NCBI RefSeq assembly: GCF_029407905.1
Contig: NC_073643.1
Location: 31,214,001-31,278,000 of the forward strand
Direction: 5' to 3'
Source: Bubalus kerabau
Taxonomy: Eukaryota; Chordata; Mammalia; Artiodactyla; Bovidae
Length of the DNA: 64,000 nt
Shown here: positions 32,310 through 43,470 of the stretch, piece after piece
Layout: each line of letters opens with the position of its first letter
Numbering within the stretch: the stretch's first letter is position 1
The notes under the pieces: model-generated
Told to the model about the DNA's origin: nothing
Seen by the model: the letters and a program-made list of their open reading frames with translations, nothing else
Databases searched by the model: none
Made by a program: the position numbers and the translations under genes

Positions 32310-32500
32310 GAAACATGGGTTTTTTATGGGTTCAAGTCTCCTGCCTCCACTGTGCACTCCTATAATCTTGGACAAGCTGTGTATGCACTGAGAGCTTGAA
32401 TCTTCTCATATTCAGAGTGAGACAATAGCAGAGCCCACAGTATAACAAGTATTCAATTATTCTTAGCTGTTATTATTTTTAAGTGCTAAGGAATTGCAGA
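32310..32500 (+). mobile_element. MIR SINE
   Basis: Diverged sense MIR: ggttcaagtctcctgcctcc, cttggacaagctgtgtatgc, and a 3' end agtattcaattattcttagc. Confidence 0.6.
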
Positions 32501-32654
32501 AGAGGGTAATTTAATTTTCTCTAGAATCAGGGGAAAATAATTATTACTAACACTTCTACTGGACTCTCAAATTTATGAGTTCGCATAGAAATTATTGAGT
32601 TTGGTCATTACTGCATGATTCTCAGCTATAGATGATTTTCTCCCCTGGTGGATA

Positions 32655-32820
32655 TATAGCGATATTTTTGGTTATCACAGCTTGTAGAGCGAGCTCCTGG
32701 CATTGAGAAGGTAGGGGCCAGAGATGCCACTAAACATTCTGCAATGCATAGGAAAGCTCCCCACAATGAAGAATTATAGGACCAGGACTTCAGTAATGCT
32801 GAGGTTGAGAAACCATACTT
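32655..32820 (+). mobile_element. MER20 DNA transposon
   Basis: tatttttggttatcacagct, gagaaggtaggggccagaga, tgccactaaacattctgcaa, gctccccacaatgaagaatt, tgctgaggttgagaaaccat. Confidence 0.85.
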
Positions 32821-32829
32821 TAGCAATTC

Positions 32830-32830
32830 C

Positions 32831-32863
<33 letters not shown>

Positions 32864-32864
32864 G
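32830..32864. repeat. (TG)n microsatellite
   Basis: About 12 uninterrupted GT units followed by tatgtgtg, directly after MER20. Confidence 0.95.
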
Positions 32865-32870
32865 GAGGGA

Positions 32871-33365
32871 TCATGCATGACTCAAATGAGAAAGCAAACC
32901 AAGAGAGGCTGAATTCCAGAAGGGGTAGGAGATTACATAGGCAATATATTGCAAAGTTTGGGCAGAAATCTTTAATTTCAGGCCCCAAATTCATTCCTTT
33001 TTCTTCTCCCCAACTTCACCTATCTATCCTGTCTAGAGGGCCATTGATATCAGCCTGGCGTCAAGAACCAGTATGCTTTGGCCCAAAGAAGGGACCATAA
33101 TGGTGGAGATTTCAGGCCATGTAGCTGGTGAAGGGGAACTAGAATTCTTTCAGAAGAGATCATTTCAACCCCACTTGGTCGGGTTTGGAGTTGGGTTCAT
33201 AGATATCTTCTACCAGAATCCAGAGACATTCTTGCCTAAATATAAACTTAAGCTTTTGTATTTTGTTGTATTCTCTTCCAACTCCTGCGAACATTTCAGG
33301 CTAACATGGATACTCAATCAAGCAACATCTCTGGTCACTGTTTTCTGCTGAGACCTGTATCATTA
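32871..33365. other. Unassigned sequence
   Basis: Unique sequence; no feature recognised. Confidence 0.4.
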
Positions 33366-33495
33366 AGACCCCTCAATCTGTACTCATGTCCCCATTGAAC
33401 AGATGAGGAGACTGCGCCTCAGAAAGGAATGCAGTGGCTTGTCAAAGGGCACACAGGTTGCAAAGGGTGGAGCTTGGATTTGATCCCAGGCCCTT
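33366..33495 (-). mobile_element. MIR SINE
   Basis: Antisense MIR: ccccattgaacagatgagga, gactgcgcctcagaaagg, aaagggcacacaggttgc, gatttgatcccaggcc. Confidence 0.82.
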
Positions 33496-33589
33496 CAACT
33501 TAAAGTCCACATTAATTTCCCCAATAGAACTGAGCCCGCTATGCATCCGGCTCTGATTGGGATACTGGGGTGTGTGTGGTAGCGTATAT

Positions 33590-33810
33590 AAAATGTTTCT
33601 TGCTTTCAGGCAATTTGCGACCTAAAGGAGGAGAAGCAGTTATAAACAGGTGACTAAACTCTAAGTGTAAGTGCAAATATGTACTTCTGACAGGTGCAAA
33701 CCTCACACTCTTGGGACTGCAGGGAAGACAGAGAGAGGGATGTCCTTAAAGGTGGGACTGAGGGGCATGTGGAAAGGCTTCAGGGAAGAGGTGGCACTTG
33801 AGCTGAAACT
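33590..33810 (-). mobile_element. L2 LINE fragment
   Basis: Reverse L2: gttataaacaggtgactaaa, then ggcttcagggaagaggtggc and acttgagctgaaacttaaat. Confidence 0.6.
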
Positions 33811-34409
33811 TAAATTTCAGGCAGAACAAAAGGCCAGTGCCCCAAACCAAACAGTAGATACACTTGTTAAAAGTGGTTTCTGGCTCCAGATGCTTTTTAA
33901 AAAAGTTCCTCATTCAACTTTCAGCCAGTCCTCCATGACAGAGCTCTGGAATTTCACACATGTTCTGATTATTGCTCTTTTTTTTTTTTCCCTTTCGTAA
34001 TTGCACAACTGAGCAACCAAGTTCTCTAAGCTTCTGTTCAGGCCTGAAGATTTGCCATATTTGGCATGCCTTGTGCTTTCCGTCATCATCCTGATTAAAG
34101 TAAGTTTATGAGACAAGCCTCTTATCACTGCTATCAGCACTTTTGTTTCCCCATTTTCTGCTCATTTTCCCTAAATAATCAGAGCCAAGAGCTCTTAAAT
34201 AGTCAAATAATCACTCTAACAGTCACTCACGTAACACTTACTAACACATTAAGCTATGTGGAAAATGGAACCATGGATGAGAAGACCCTATACTCTCATC
34301 ACTTGGACCATCCGTTCAACTTCTCATGAACATAAACCTGATTTCTGTGTGTGAAGGATTATTTGGGGGCTTTGGAAGCAGAAAGCATGAATATGCAGAT
34401 GATATAAAT
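33811..34409. other. Unassigned sequence
   Basis: Unique sequence with a T tract at about 33978-33990; nothing recognised. Confidence 0.4.
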
Positions 34410-34605
34410 TCATTTATTTATTCATTCACTCTATAAATATTTATTAGATACCTACTCTATGCTAGGCTCTGTTTCAGGGACTGGGGATGAAGCCACAAAC
34501 CACCTATCAGGTAGTTTCCTTTGTGGAGCTTCCAGACCAGATGAGGGAGATGGACCATAAGTAAGTGAGCAAATCTATAAATAAGGTAAATTCAAATCAC
34601 AATAA
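34410..34605 (-). mobile_element. L2 LINE 3' fragment
   Basis: Reverse L2 3' end: attcattcactctataaata, tacctactctatgctaggct, cagggactggggatgaag, then aagtgagcaaatctataaat. Confidence 0.75.
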
Positions 34606-34764
34606 GTAGGACTTCCAGGTCAAATATAATATGTCCAGTTAACATAAATTTTGGATAAAACTCACTTTTTCTAGTGGATGTATTTTCCAAAATTGCATTC
34701 TGTACTGTTCTTTCTTAAGTCAGGCAACACTGGTCTTCAGAAAATAAATGAAGTAACTGGGATA

Positions 34765-35165
34765 GTGTATCATTCAGGGTTCTGCCAGAGGAAGAGAACC
34801 AGTAGGCTACCTATTTTTAGAGATTTTTGCAAGGAATTGGCTTAAGAAATTATGAGTAATGGATAAGCAATTCCAAAATCCACAAGACCTGCTATCAAGA
34901 AGGGCAGGCTTGAAATCTTGGGCACAAGATGAAGCTGCTGTCCATAGGCAGAATTTCTTCTTGTTCTTCAGAGAAAACTCACCTCTGCTCTGAAGGCCTT
35001 CAACTGATTGAATCAGCACCCTCACCCCATGCAAATTATGGAAGATAACCCTTCTTACTTAAAGTAAACTGATCATAGACTCTAATCTACCAAATATCTT
35101 CCCATCAACACCTAGATTATTGTTTTATTAAATAACTGGAGAATATAGCCTACCCAAGTCCATCA
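34765..35165 (-). mobile_element. MaLR-type LTR, reverse
   Basis: cagggttctgccagaggaag, gagaaccagtaggctacc, gcaaggaattggcttaagaa, ggccttcaactgattgaatc, gcaccctcaccccatgcaaa match the reverse of an ERVL-MaLR LTR. Confidence 0.6.
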
Positions 35166-35301
35166 CAGATAGGAAGGGGAGGGGTGTTCACAGCAGCAGG
35201 GAAAGCTTCTGTGTGGAGGGGACTCAAAGTTGAGACTTGAACATTGACACATTGATTAGTAGACTCCAATTTAAGAACCAGGAGATTAAAACATTACACA
35301 T

Positions 35302-35319
35302 TAAAAAAAAAAAAAAAAA
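35302..35319. repeat. Poly(A) run
   Basis: Uninterrupted A18 in otherwise unique DNA. No retroelement body is recognised directly upstream. Confidence 0.9.
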
Positions 35320-35491
35320 GACCCTGGGGTAGGAAAGAACCTATCTTGTTTTTAGAACCCCCCAAAAAGTCAGCATGGCTGTAGGTGGAGTGCTCATCAA
35401 GGGGAGAGTGATCTGTAGTTGGGTGGAAGAAGAAGACAGTGACTGGGTCATACAGAAGTACGAAAGTTAAGGACATAAAACTCCAGGACTA

Positions 35492-35697
35492 ATTCTTTGT
35501 GACCCCATGGACTGTAGTCCACCAGGGTCCATGGAACTTTCCAGGCAAAAATACTGGAGTGGGTTGCCATTTCCTCCTCCAGGGGATTGTTCCGACCCAG
35601 GGATGGAACCCGAGTCTCCTGCATCTCCTGCATTGACAGGCAGATTCTTTACCACCATACTCCAATAAAAATTAATAAATAAAAAAAAAATTTTTTT
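35492..35697 (+). mobile_element. Poly(A)-tailed retrocopy containing antisense Bov-tA
   Basis: From 35492 to about 35658 this is a Bov-tA in minus orientation lacking its usual 3' end. It continues with tccaataaaaattaataaat, which holds an AATAAA signal (35664-35669), then A10 and T7. Exact flanks aactccaggacta (35479-35491 and 35698-35710) are a 13-bp TSD, and the left site reads acat/aaaactcc, an L1-endonuclease-like target. The plus-strand poly(A) shows insertion from a plus-strand, L1-mobilised transcript in which the SINE was antisense. Confidence 0.8.
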
Positions 35698-35710
35698 AAC
35701 TCCAGGACTA

Positions 35711-36689
35711 TTTGTAAAAGACGTTAATAGGTACAGAAAAGAGAGTGAGCTCTTTAAAAAGGCCTTTTCCTAAAGTATTTCTGGGTGTCTGATTGGTTCT
35801 AAAGCTGTTTGCAGACTCAAAAATAATTGCTGTGGGTCATTTAAGCATGGGGTTCTATGCAGTAAAATTCTCATTGTTTCTGAAAAGGAATCTCTTTGAG
35901 AGCTAAAGAAAATGCTCAATAGATGGGCAGCCACTGTGAGGCATCTCCAGTTTAGAGTTTTTTCTTCAGTCTTTGCATTTGGTAACCTTCCTTTAAAGGC
36001 TGATATTGTCAGATGGCAAACCAATTGTTTGCGAGAAATAGCTGAATATGAGTCAACACCTACTCTCTATCTGTGTTTACAGATTCACGGTTTGTTGAAG
36101 AAAAGAGTCCAACAAATTTCATTAAACAGAAAACAAATCAGTTTTACATGTTGATCCTATATTAGAATTACATAGGCAGCTTTGTCTCTTAGAACTCATA
36201 AATATATTTGTGAATCCCCAATGCTGTTGCAGGAAAAATTACTACCTGAACAAGGTGGAGATTCCTGGCATCTATAACTTCCCACAATTTGCCTGTTGCC
36301 TCCAAGTCACACCAGGAATCCTCCAAAATAGAAATAATAACTTTGGGGAAATCCCCTCTTCTCTCTAGACCTGGGTTTCCTTATCTGTTATTTTACATGA
36401 GGATTTCAGCTCTGAAGTATTGTTCAGCCCAAACATCATGGTTCCATGAGAATTCTCTGAATTGTGAACTGTCTCAGTGTGGTGCCTTGATTTGGGAGGC
36501 AGTCTACGCAGGAGATGTTGATCTCTGTTGTGTATCATGTACTAGAGCTGTTTCATTCCCTCAAGATCTTGATGATGAATCTTTCCTGTTCTATCTCCCC
36601 ATCCCAGCTAACCATCAAATAGTATGTAGTTGTATTCATTATTGTATAAACAACACTGTTGTCTAAAACAATTGTATAAAACAATGAAC
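35711..36689. other. Unassigned sequence
   Basis: Unique AT-rich sequence. Frames at 35770-36154 and 36289-36666 have no recognised motif. Confidence 0.4.
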
Positions 36690-37010
36690 ATTGACCATCT
36701 CACGGTTTTTGTGTGTCGGGAATTGGGGGTGACTCAGCTGGATCCTGGTTTGGGGTCTCATAGCTACGATGTCCTCAGGGGCTGTCAGCACCTAGCTGTT
36801 CAGCTAGGGGTGGGAGAGCCCATGGCTAATGGTTGGAGGCCTCAGTCCCTCACCATGTGGGCCTCTTCACCGACTGCTTCATGCGACCTCACAACAGAGC
36901 AGCTGTCTCCCCCCAGAATGAGTGTCCCTAGAAAGAAACAAAGAAACCGTAATACCTTTCAAGACCTAGTCTTGGAAGTCATACATCATCAAAGCCACCA
37001 TAACTAGTTG
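36690..37010 (-). mobile_element. MaLR/MLT1-type LTR fragment
   Basis: Reverse LTR: ctcacggtttttgtgtgtcg, ggggtgactcagctggatcc, ccctcaccatgtgggcctct, ctcacaacagagcagctgtc, gtcttggaagtcatacatca. Confidence 0.7.
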
Positions 37011-37445
37011 TTATGAGTGAGTCACTATGTCTAGCCCCATAATGAAGGGGCGGTGAATTAGGTTCTAGCTTTCAAGGAAAGAGTGTCAAAATTTGTAAAC
37101 ATGTTTTAACTAACCTAGTTGTATCTTGAGTGTGTGTGTGTGTGTATGTATACTAGAGAAATTTTACTCCCTGAGATCTTGATGATATTATTCTTCCAAC
37201 TCTCTCTCTCCAATCTTACCTCACTAGTAATTAAATAGTAAATAGCCTATAACTTACCTATCCTTCTGTCTTCTGTAACTTATCACAAGCACAGTGTGAC
37301 CTGGCTTCAGAAAGCTTGCACATTACAAAGATGGCTGCTTTGCTGTTTTCAAGCCCTGAGTAACTATCAAGACAGTAATTAGCAAGTCTTCCCTTCCCCA
37401 GCCTTTGGGTAGTCCCTTGCTTGGGGACAGTGAGAAGGGAAGGGA
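37011..37445. other. Unassigned sequence
   Basis: Unique sequence with a short (GT)n at about 37132-37145; nothing else recognised. Confidence 0.4.
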
Positions 37446-37452
37446 AGTGAAG

Positions 37453-37647
37453 TGATATTCGCCCAGTTGTGTCTGACTCTTTGCAACCCCATGGACTGTA
37501 ACCTGCCAGGCTCCTCTGTCCATGGAATTCTCCAGGCGAGAATATTGGAGTGGCTTGCCATTTCCTTCTTCAGGGAATCTCTCCAACTCAGGGATTGAAC
37601 CTGAGTCTCCTGCATTGCAGGCAGACTCTTTTACCATCTGAGCTACC
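37453..37647 (-). mobile_element. Bov-tA SINE
   Basis: Minus-strand Bov-tA: gtgtctgactctttgcaacc, gagaatattggagtggcttg, gggattgaacctgagtctcc, taccatctgagctaccagtg. agtgaag flanks it (37446-37452, 37648-37654). Confidence 0.9.
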
Positions 37648-37654
37648 AGTGAAG

Positions 37655-38151
37655 GGTAAAATAAGAAGGTGGCTTTTGTTGTTTTTTTCTTTCTTCAGCC
37701 CCCTTAGAAGAATGAGCCATTCATGCACAATTGCATCCCATGAAAAGTTGTGCAGAAATATTCTAGAACCAAACTTGGTAGAGGATATTTTTCTGAAGAG
37801 GCTGCCAGCTTATCTAACCAGAGGGTGTGTGGCTGGGATGCCAAATATTCACTTCCCTGGGAAGCTTCTCCCTCAGGCTGGGTTCTCCTAGAAGTAGATC
37901 TGGGGTAAGATCTCTGTGCAGGGATGTTTATTTAGTAGATCCTGGAAACATGGGTAGGAAGTGAAGAAGTGGGATGGGAAGGAGTGAGTTATCAAGCTGT
38001 TTACTTTCTAGGTGACTAGAGCTTAATTCCACCCGTAAAACTCTGAGAAATGGTGTAAAACCCACATCTCCAAGTTTCCCAAACTAAGAGCAACAAGAAG
38101 GCTGGGTTATTGATCTACGGCCTCCCATCAGACTTTGACAGACAGCTGCAC
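37655..38151. other. Unassigned sequence
   Basis: No gene. The stretch ctgggttctcctagaagtag ... gtttatttagtagatcctgg (37880-37950) looks like old repeat text, which I could not name. Confidence 0.35.
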
Positions 38152-38590
38152 CTGACTATTTCTGTAATAGTTGCTAGATCTGTGTACCAAAGTACGATGA
38201 ATCGAGTGGCTGAAAGCAACAGGAAAGTGTTGTCTCACAGCTCTGAAAGCCGGAAGTCTGAAATTGAGGCGTTGGCAGGGCCAGGCTCCCTCTAAAATGG
38301 TTAGGGAAGGGTCTGTTCCAGGCAGCTCTTAACCTTTGGTCACCTCTGACACATTGCACATGCTTGCAGACGCATTGCTCCAGTCCTGTCCTCAAGTGGC
38401 CCCCTTCCCGTGCATCGCTGTGTTGTCTCCCCTCCGTGCATGTCTGTCTCTCTGCCTAAATGTCCCCTTTTAAAAAGTATATCAGCCATATGAGGTTAGA
38501 GCCCATCCTAATAATCTCATTTTGTTACTTCTGCACAAAACCTGTTTCTAAGGTCACATTCCAAGGTACTGGGAGTTATCTTTTTGTGAA
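38152..38590 (-). mobile_element. MaLR-type LTR, reverse
   Basis: gtggctgaaagcaacaggaa, gttgtctcacagctctgaaa, gccggaagtctgaaattgag, ggttagagcccatcctaata, gtcacattccaaggtactgg. The middle part (38330-38450) is diverged. Confidence 0.72.
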
Positions 38591-39367
38591 GATACAAACT
38601 CATACGACTCTGTCTATTCAGAGCTTGTGTCTATTGTTGGGAGCAAGTAGGTGTATCCAGTAGGGATCCTGGCTTTGGATCTTTGGGGTTCATTTCTGGT
38701 TTGGGGCTCTCTTGGGTTCCCTTTGGAAGAGCCAGGCTTTGAGTGTAGCCATATACAATGTTGGAGACAAGAGGGCCCAAGTGGATGAATCCTCACTGTC
38801 CAGATGGTCAGATTACAAATCTCAGAGTCATCTCTGCTTCCTCGTTTCCTCTCTGTACTACTTGCAGTCCATGGCAAACACATCTATTCTAGCAAAGCTT
38901 TTTTTTTTTTTTTTTTTTTTAATCTGGTTGCTCTCCATCAGTGCCGAATTATATTCTCCCACCCAGAGTCATATGTTGAAGCCCTGCCTCATTCCCTTTA
39001 GAGGGATGCACCACATTTGCTGTTCAGTCTTCAGGTCAATTTTACCTTCTCTTTCTCTTGTCTTTCCCTCCTGCTCTTTTTCCCTCTCTCTTCCTTTTCT
39101 CTTCACCCTCTCCTCACTTCCTATGAATCCATAGCAGTCTGAAAATTTTGAAGTATTGTAGGCATAGAGTATTTTCACAGAGTAATATTAATAGAAAGAA
39201 TCTAGAAAGAAAGCTGACCCGACTTAGATCCATCTTTGTTGACTTTGGCAAAATGAGGTTTGACCTTTCCAAACTTTCATACTTTGTCCTTCTGCTGGGC
39301 TTCTCTCTCACTGCCAAGGCACATGTTTCTATTGTGCTTGACCTTGCACCCATGGTGTCCCTTCCAA

Positions 39368-39371
<4 letters not shown>
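38591..39371. other. Unassigned; poly(T) and pyrimidine tracts
   Basis: Contains a T24-like run (about 38899-38921), a short MaLR-like fragment (38945-38995, tcatatgttgaagccctg) and a nearly pure pyrimidine run at about 39045-39120. No gene recognised. Confidence 0.5.

Positions 39372-39412
<41 letters not shown>
39372..39412. repeat. (TA)n microsatellite
   Basis: About 20 TA units immediately beside the BovB 3' end, probably grown from its tail. Confidence 0.95.
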
Positions 39413-39424
<12 letters not shown>

Positions 39425-40046
39425 CAGTCACTAAGTCATGTCTGACTCTTTGCAATCCGACCCCATGGACTACAGCATGCCAGGCTCCTCTGTCCTCCAC
39501 TATCTCCCAGAGTTTGCTCAAATTCATGTCCATTGAGTCAGTGATGTTATAACCTAACCATCCCATCCTCTGCTGCCCCCTTCTCCTTTTACCTTCAATC
39601 TTTCTCAGCATCAGAGTCTTTTCCAATGAGTCAGCTCTTTATATCAAGTAGCCAAAGTATTAGAGCTTCAGTCCTTCCAATGAATATTCAGGGTTGATTT
39701 CCTTTAGGATTGACTGGTTTGATCTCCTTGCAGTCCAAGGGACTCTCAAGAGTCTTCTCCAGCACCACAGTTTGAAGGCACCAATTCTTTGGTGCTTGGC
39801 CTTCTTTATGGTCCAATTCTCACATCCGTATGTGACTACTGGAAACATCATAGCTTTGGCTATACAGACCTTTGTTAACAAAGTGATGTCTCTGCTTTTT
39901 AATATGCTGTCTATGTTTAGCATGGCTTTCCTTCCAAGGAGCAAGCATCTTTTGATTTGATGGCTACAGTCACTGTCTGCAGTGATTTTGGAGTCCAAGA
40001 AAGTAAAATCTGTCACTGCTTCCATTTTTTCCCCTTGTATTTTCTT
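39413..40046 (-). mobile_element. BovB LINE fragment, decayed
   Basis: Minus-strand BovB 3' part starting at the tail tgttgttgttcag and running to the region encoding EIDGE (about 40045), where it is 5'-truncated. Frame 40025-39660 encodes VTDFTFLDSKITAD through RRLLRVPW to SLEGLKL and a TAA; another TAA lies at 39639-39641, and small shifts follow (a ttata insertion near 39545). No catalytic RT motif is present. Confidence 0.93.
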
Positions 40047-40834
40047 CTAAAGTAATATCTGCTCCAAATCAGAGATACCAAGAAACTGGTTGAAGCTGGG
40101 GTGCTTGAGCTGGAGTATGTGTCTGCCTATCTACCTGGAAAATACAGGATAGGAGATGGACAGGATCCCACAATTCTCACAGAGCCTGATTTCACTGCTA
40201 TGCCTCCCAACCAGTCATCAAAAACCAACAAAGAGGGATTGGGGGCCCTGCATTTCCTGCGAGCCATTGGAAAGCATCAGTGGGTCAGTGTCTGATAAGA
40301 GGTATTTCATTCCCTCTTGGGTTGGTAATGCTGAGGAATCCATGGGTCTAGTCTATCATGGCAGACACTGCCAAGCCTCACCTAGACTAGACCCCCTCTC
40401 TCACCTGTTGACTTCCAACTGCCAGCACCTCTATTTCTTTGCCTTGGAACTTTCTCTTGCTGTTGGAACTTTCTGTGAGCACGCCCCAACTAATTCCTGA
40501 TGGAACTTGGTGTGTAAAATCCCAACTCCCTCACCTACTAGCTCTTCGAGTTTCTTCAGTGGGACTCAGCTCTAGACTCCCACATGGGTAGCTGGCTTGA
40601 AAAATACACCCTTTACTGACTGCTCACTCTTCCCTCTCATGTTTCCTGCTTGGCTACGGTGTTTTCATCCTTCTCAAATAAACTACCTGCATTCTAATAA
40701 TCCTGTCTCAGGGAGAAAGTACTCGCTACCACCACACACACACTAAAACAAGTTGACTTTGAACAGGGCCATAAAGTGTGGACTTTCCAATCAGGTAGAC
40801 CCAGGGTTTAATTTTCACTCCCCCAGAAATGAGC
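40047..40834. other. Unassigned; possible LTR at 40290-40730
   Basis: The text tctcacctgttgacttccaa ... ctcaaataaactacctgcat with an AATAAA at 40677-40682, then atcctgtctcagggagaaag, looks like the R/U5 side of an ERV LTR. Family is unknown, so I call this at low confidence. Confidence 0.35.
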
Positions 40835-40985
40835 TGTGTATGGACATCATCTCAGAACTTCGTCTGTAAGGTTAGGATAATAATGCATCAGACTCCTAAA
40901 GTGGAAAAGGATTCAGTGAAATTATGCAAGAGATGCGCTAAGCACAGAGTGTGGCTCCCAGTAAGTGCTCAACAAAAGTTAATCA
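40835..40985 (+). mobile_element. MIR SINE
   Basis: Diverged sense MIR: ttcgtctgtaaggttaggat, attcagtgaaattatgcaag, and 3' end cagtaagtgctcaacaaaag. Confidence 0.65.
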
Positions 40986-41212
40986 AATTTTGTTTCATTT
41001 GTTGTTGTTCAATTTCCACTCTCTTGGCTTACTGCCAGCTGGGGACAGTAGCAGAGAATGCAGGTGTCATCTACATTGGGCAGCAACCAAAGGCTCGGGA
41101 GTTGGACAAGGGAATCCAGGCAACAAGGAAGCCCAAGATTAAAGTAAAAGTCACATGCCATCAGGAGGGGCAGGGCAAGAAGGGGAGCCAAGGGCAGCAC
41201 TTCACAGGCTTT

Positions 41213-41352
41213 ACTCTGCATGCAAATCACTTGGGAAAATTGTTGAAGTGCAGATTTTGATTCAGTGGGTCAGGGCTTCAGCCTGAGGTTCTGTATTTCT
41301 AACAAGCTCCTGGGTGATGTCAATGCTGCTGGTCTTCAGCCCACATGTGAAG
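41213..41352 (+). mobile_element. MER5A element
   Basis: tgcatgcaaatcacttggga, gattttgattcagtgggtca, ttctgtatttctaacaagct, cctgggtgatgtcaatgctg. Confidence 0.82.
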
Positions 41353-41484
41353 TTACATGGAACTAAGGTTTGGAGAGCAAATGTCAAAGCCAGGAGAAAA
41401 AAAGGATTGGAAGTTAGAGTATAAAACCCAAGTATGATCAAGGCCAGCCAATAGTATATTTGCATTATATTTTCTATCACTTAT

Positions 41485-41800
41485 CTGGAGCTGTGCTGTC
41501 CAGTATGGTGGCCACCAGCCCCATGCGGCTATTGGCACTTCATCCTGATTGGGATGAGCTGGACATGTAGCATACACACTGGAATTTAAGTACAAAGAAG
41601 AGAATGTAAAATAATTCAATACTTTAAAAAATACCAGTTCATGTTTAAATGATAGTATTTGGGATATATTATGTTTAATGTATTACTGACTTAAATTTCA
41701 CCTATTTCTTTTTACATTTTTTTTTTATGTCACTACTAGAAAATTTTGAGTTACATTTGTGGCTTGCGTTAAATTTCTGTTGGCCATCACTGGTCTAGCA
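41485..41800 (-). mobile_element. hAT-type MER element (same family as 22773-22960)
   Basis: gctgtgctgtccagtatggt and ggccaccagccccatgcggc at one end; at the other, tcactactagaaaattttga, gttacatttgtggcttgcgt and tttctgttggccatcac. Longer than the 22.8-kb copy. Confidence 0.65.
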
Positions 41801-42100
41801 AGAGCCTCTTTCTCCCCCTCTCTCTGCTCTGCTGCCCAAGAATCCATCCTTAACAATTCCCTAAGTGCCTTGGGGAAAACTCAAGACTAGAGAGGTTCGT
41901 TGCTCTAAAGGGGAGACAGGCAAGCCCACAAAAGGGAGCTGTTTGGGAGGAACAAAGCAGAAACATGCCAAGTCATTCTCTGCAACAGCAGAGCTATTGC
42001 CATGGGGCCAGCAGGGCGGCCTGGATCCCAGAGATGCCAGCCTGCCATGCTCCAGTGCCTTCTGTCTGGGCCTCTTCAGTCCTTTTGCAAGTTTTCCTCC
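41801..42100. other. Unassigned sequence
   Basis: Unique, relatively GC-rich. Long overlapping frames on both strands (41861-42379) show no protein motif. Confidence 0.4.
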
Positions 42101-42260
42101 CCATCCTGGGCGACAGGTAATTAGCAGGGCCAGCTGGCAACCTCCACCAGGCACTGTCGCCAGAGAGCCGGCAGCCGGCCTGCAATTACTGTAATCCTGG
42201 CTTGGTCTCCTAAAGAGAGCTCTATTCAGCTCTCCCTCTGCAAGTTGGCTCTGGGTGATG
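42101..42260. other. Candidate conserved regulatory block
   Basis: Unique sequence with clustered homeodomain-type sites: caggtaattagcagggccag and ctgcaattactgtaatcctgg, the latter pairing TAATTA-like and OTX-type TAATCC cores. Inference only. Confidence 0.25.
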
Positions 42261-42990
42261 GGGCTCGTAACCTGTACATTCTCAGGGTGTCTCTTGGCAA
42301 TGAAAGGCCTACAGAAGAAAGTCCCCAGTGTGCAGACCTGCCACAGGCTTCCTTGGTAAATAACTGGGCAGTTGGGCATAAGTCACTGCCTGTTGGCAGC
42401 ATGGGGAGGCGGTATTTGAAATGTCTTGCCCGAGCCATCTATTCCTTAGACAGTTGCTTTTGCGTGTTCACAGTATCTCCTCTTTCAGAAAAGCATTTCT
42501 CAGAACCAAGCACCAGTCTTTTCAGCTCCAGGAAGCTTGTCCAGAGCAGATCCTAGGCACCTCAGAAATACATTAAGAAGGATGCTTGAAAATCCATTAA
42601 TCTTAGCTTCCATGAAGTGAGAAGGAAATGAGAAAAAAGGCTGTTTCATCAAGTTGGGGACTACAGGCAAGGCCAGTCTACAAAGAGTCAGCAGAAAGAT
42701 CTTTCTGGTCACTGCACTAATATTTTAGCTTCTCAAGCCTCAGTCTTCTCATAAGAAAAATGGGTGTAGTTACAGGGGCATTATGGAGATGAATGCAACA
42801 TTCTGTGTGACAGGTTCAGCATGGCAAGCACGTGAACATGAGCAGTAAAACTAAGTGCAATAATAGGGAATAAACTCAAAGAAGCAAAACAGATGGAATG
42901 TGTGTAGGTGTTCCAAACTGGAGCAGTGAGGTTTAATGGCAGTGGCTCCTTTTAACACCCAGTCACCTTGAAAGTCTGTCCACACTACAT
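42261..42990. other. Unassigned sequence
   Basis: Unique sequence; nothing recognised. Confidence 0.4.
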
Positions 42991-42994
42991 TATC

Positions 42995-43060
42995 TGTGAG
43001 GTCTGGTGCAACATGAAAATGCAGGGCCCCTTGTTCAAAATTCAAGAAATAGGAGCTATT
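42995..43060 (+). mobile_element. Old MER-type fragment
   Basis: aggtctggtgcaacatgaaa and atgcagggccccttgttcaa match the same old mammalian repeat seen at about 9700-9860. Confidence 0.45.
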
Positions 43061-43470
43061 AAAGCACCTTCCACAGTCTATCTCTATCTTTGTATCTCTC
43101 TCTGGCTATCTTCCCCTATGTTTCTATTTCCTATTTAATGTCCCACTCCTTTGGGCAGGGAGGCCAATGCAGACCATCTCAGGTACCTGGGATGTACCAC
43201 TTAGCACATGCAAGCATTCATTCCCACACCCCCTCCCTCTACCTTAAGTTTCCCCTCCCAGCAGCCACCAGACCTATGGCCTATGCCCCAGCCAGGGACA
43301 AAGAAGTCAGTTCTCAACCTACAGAGGATAGGCAATCACATGCTGGGACACATCCAGTGTGAATGTGGGTGGGAAGGAGACTGGGCCCTGCTAAGAGCCT
43401 ATATCAGACATGCCATGGCACTGCTGCATCTTGCCCTGCCCTGAAGTGCTCCCCAATCTTGACTTTTCCT
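43061..43470. other. Unassigned sequence
   Basis: Unique sequence; no feature recognised. Confidence 0.4.

Noticed and set aside
39372..40046. TSD for the 39-kb BovB (cttccaaaacta versus cttctaaagtaa)
   Set aside because: Only about 9 of 12 positions agree and the microsatellite blurs the left boundary; not strong enough to claim.
41861..42379. 172-codon minus-strand frame overlapping a 109-codon plus frame
   Set aside because: GC-rich unique DNA with low stop-codon density on both strands. No protein motif supports either frame.
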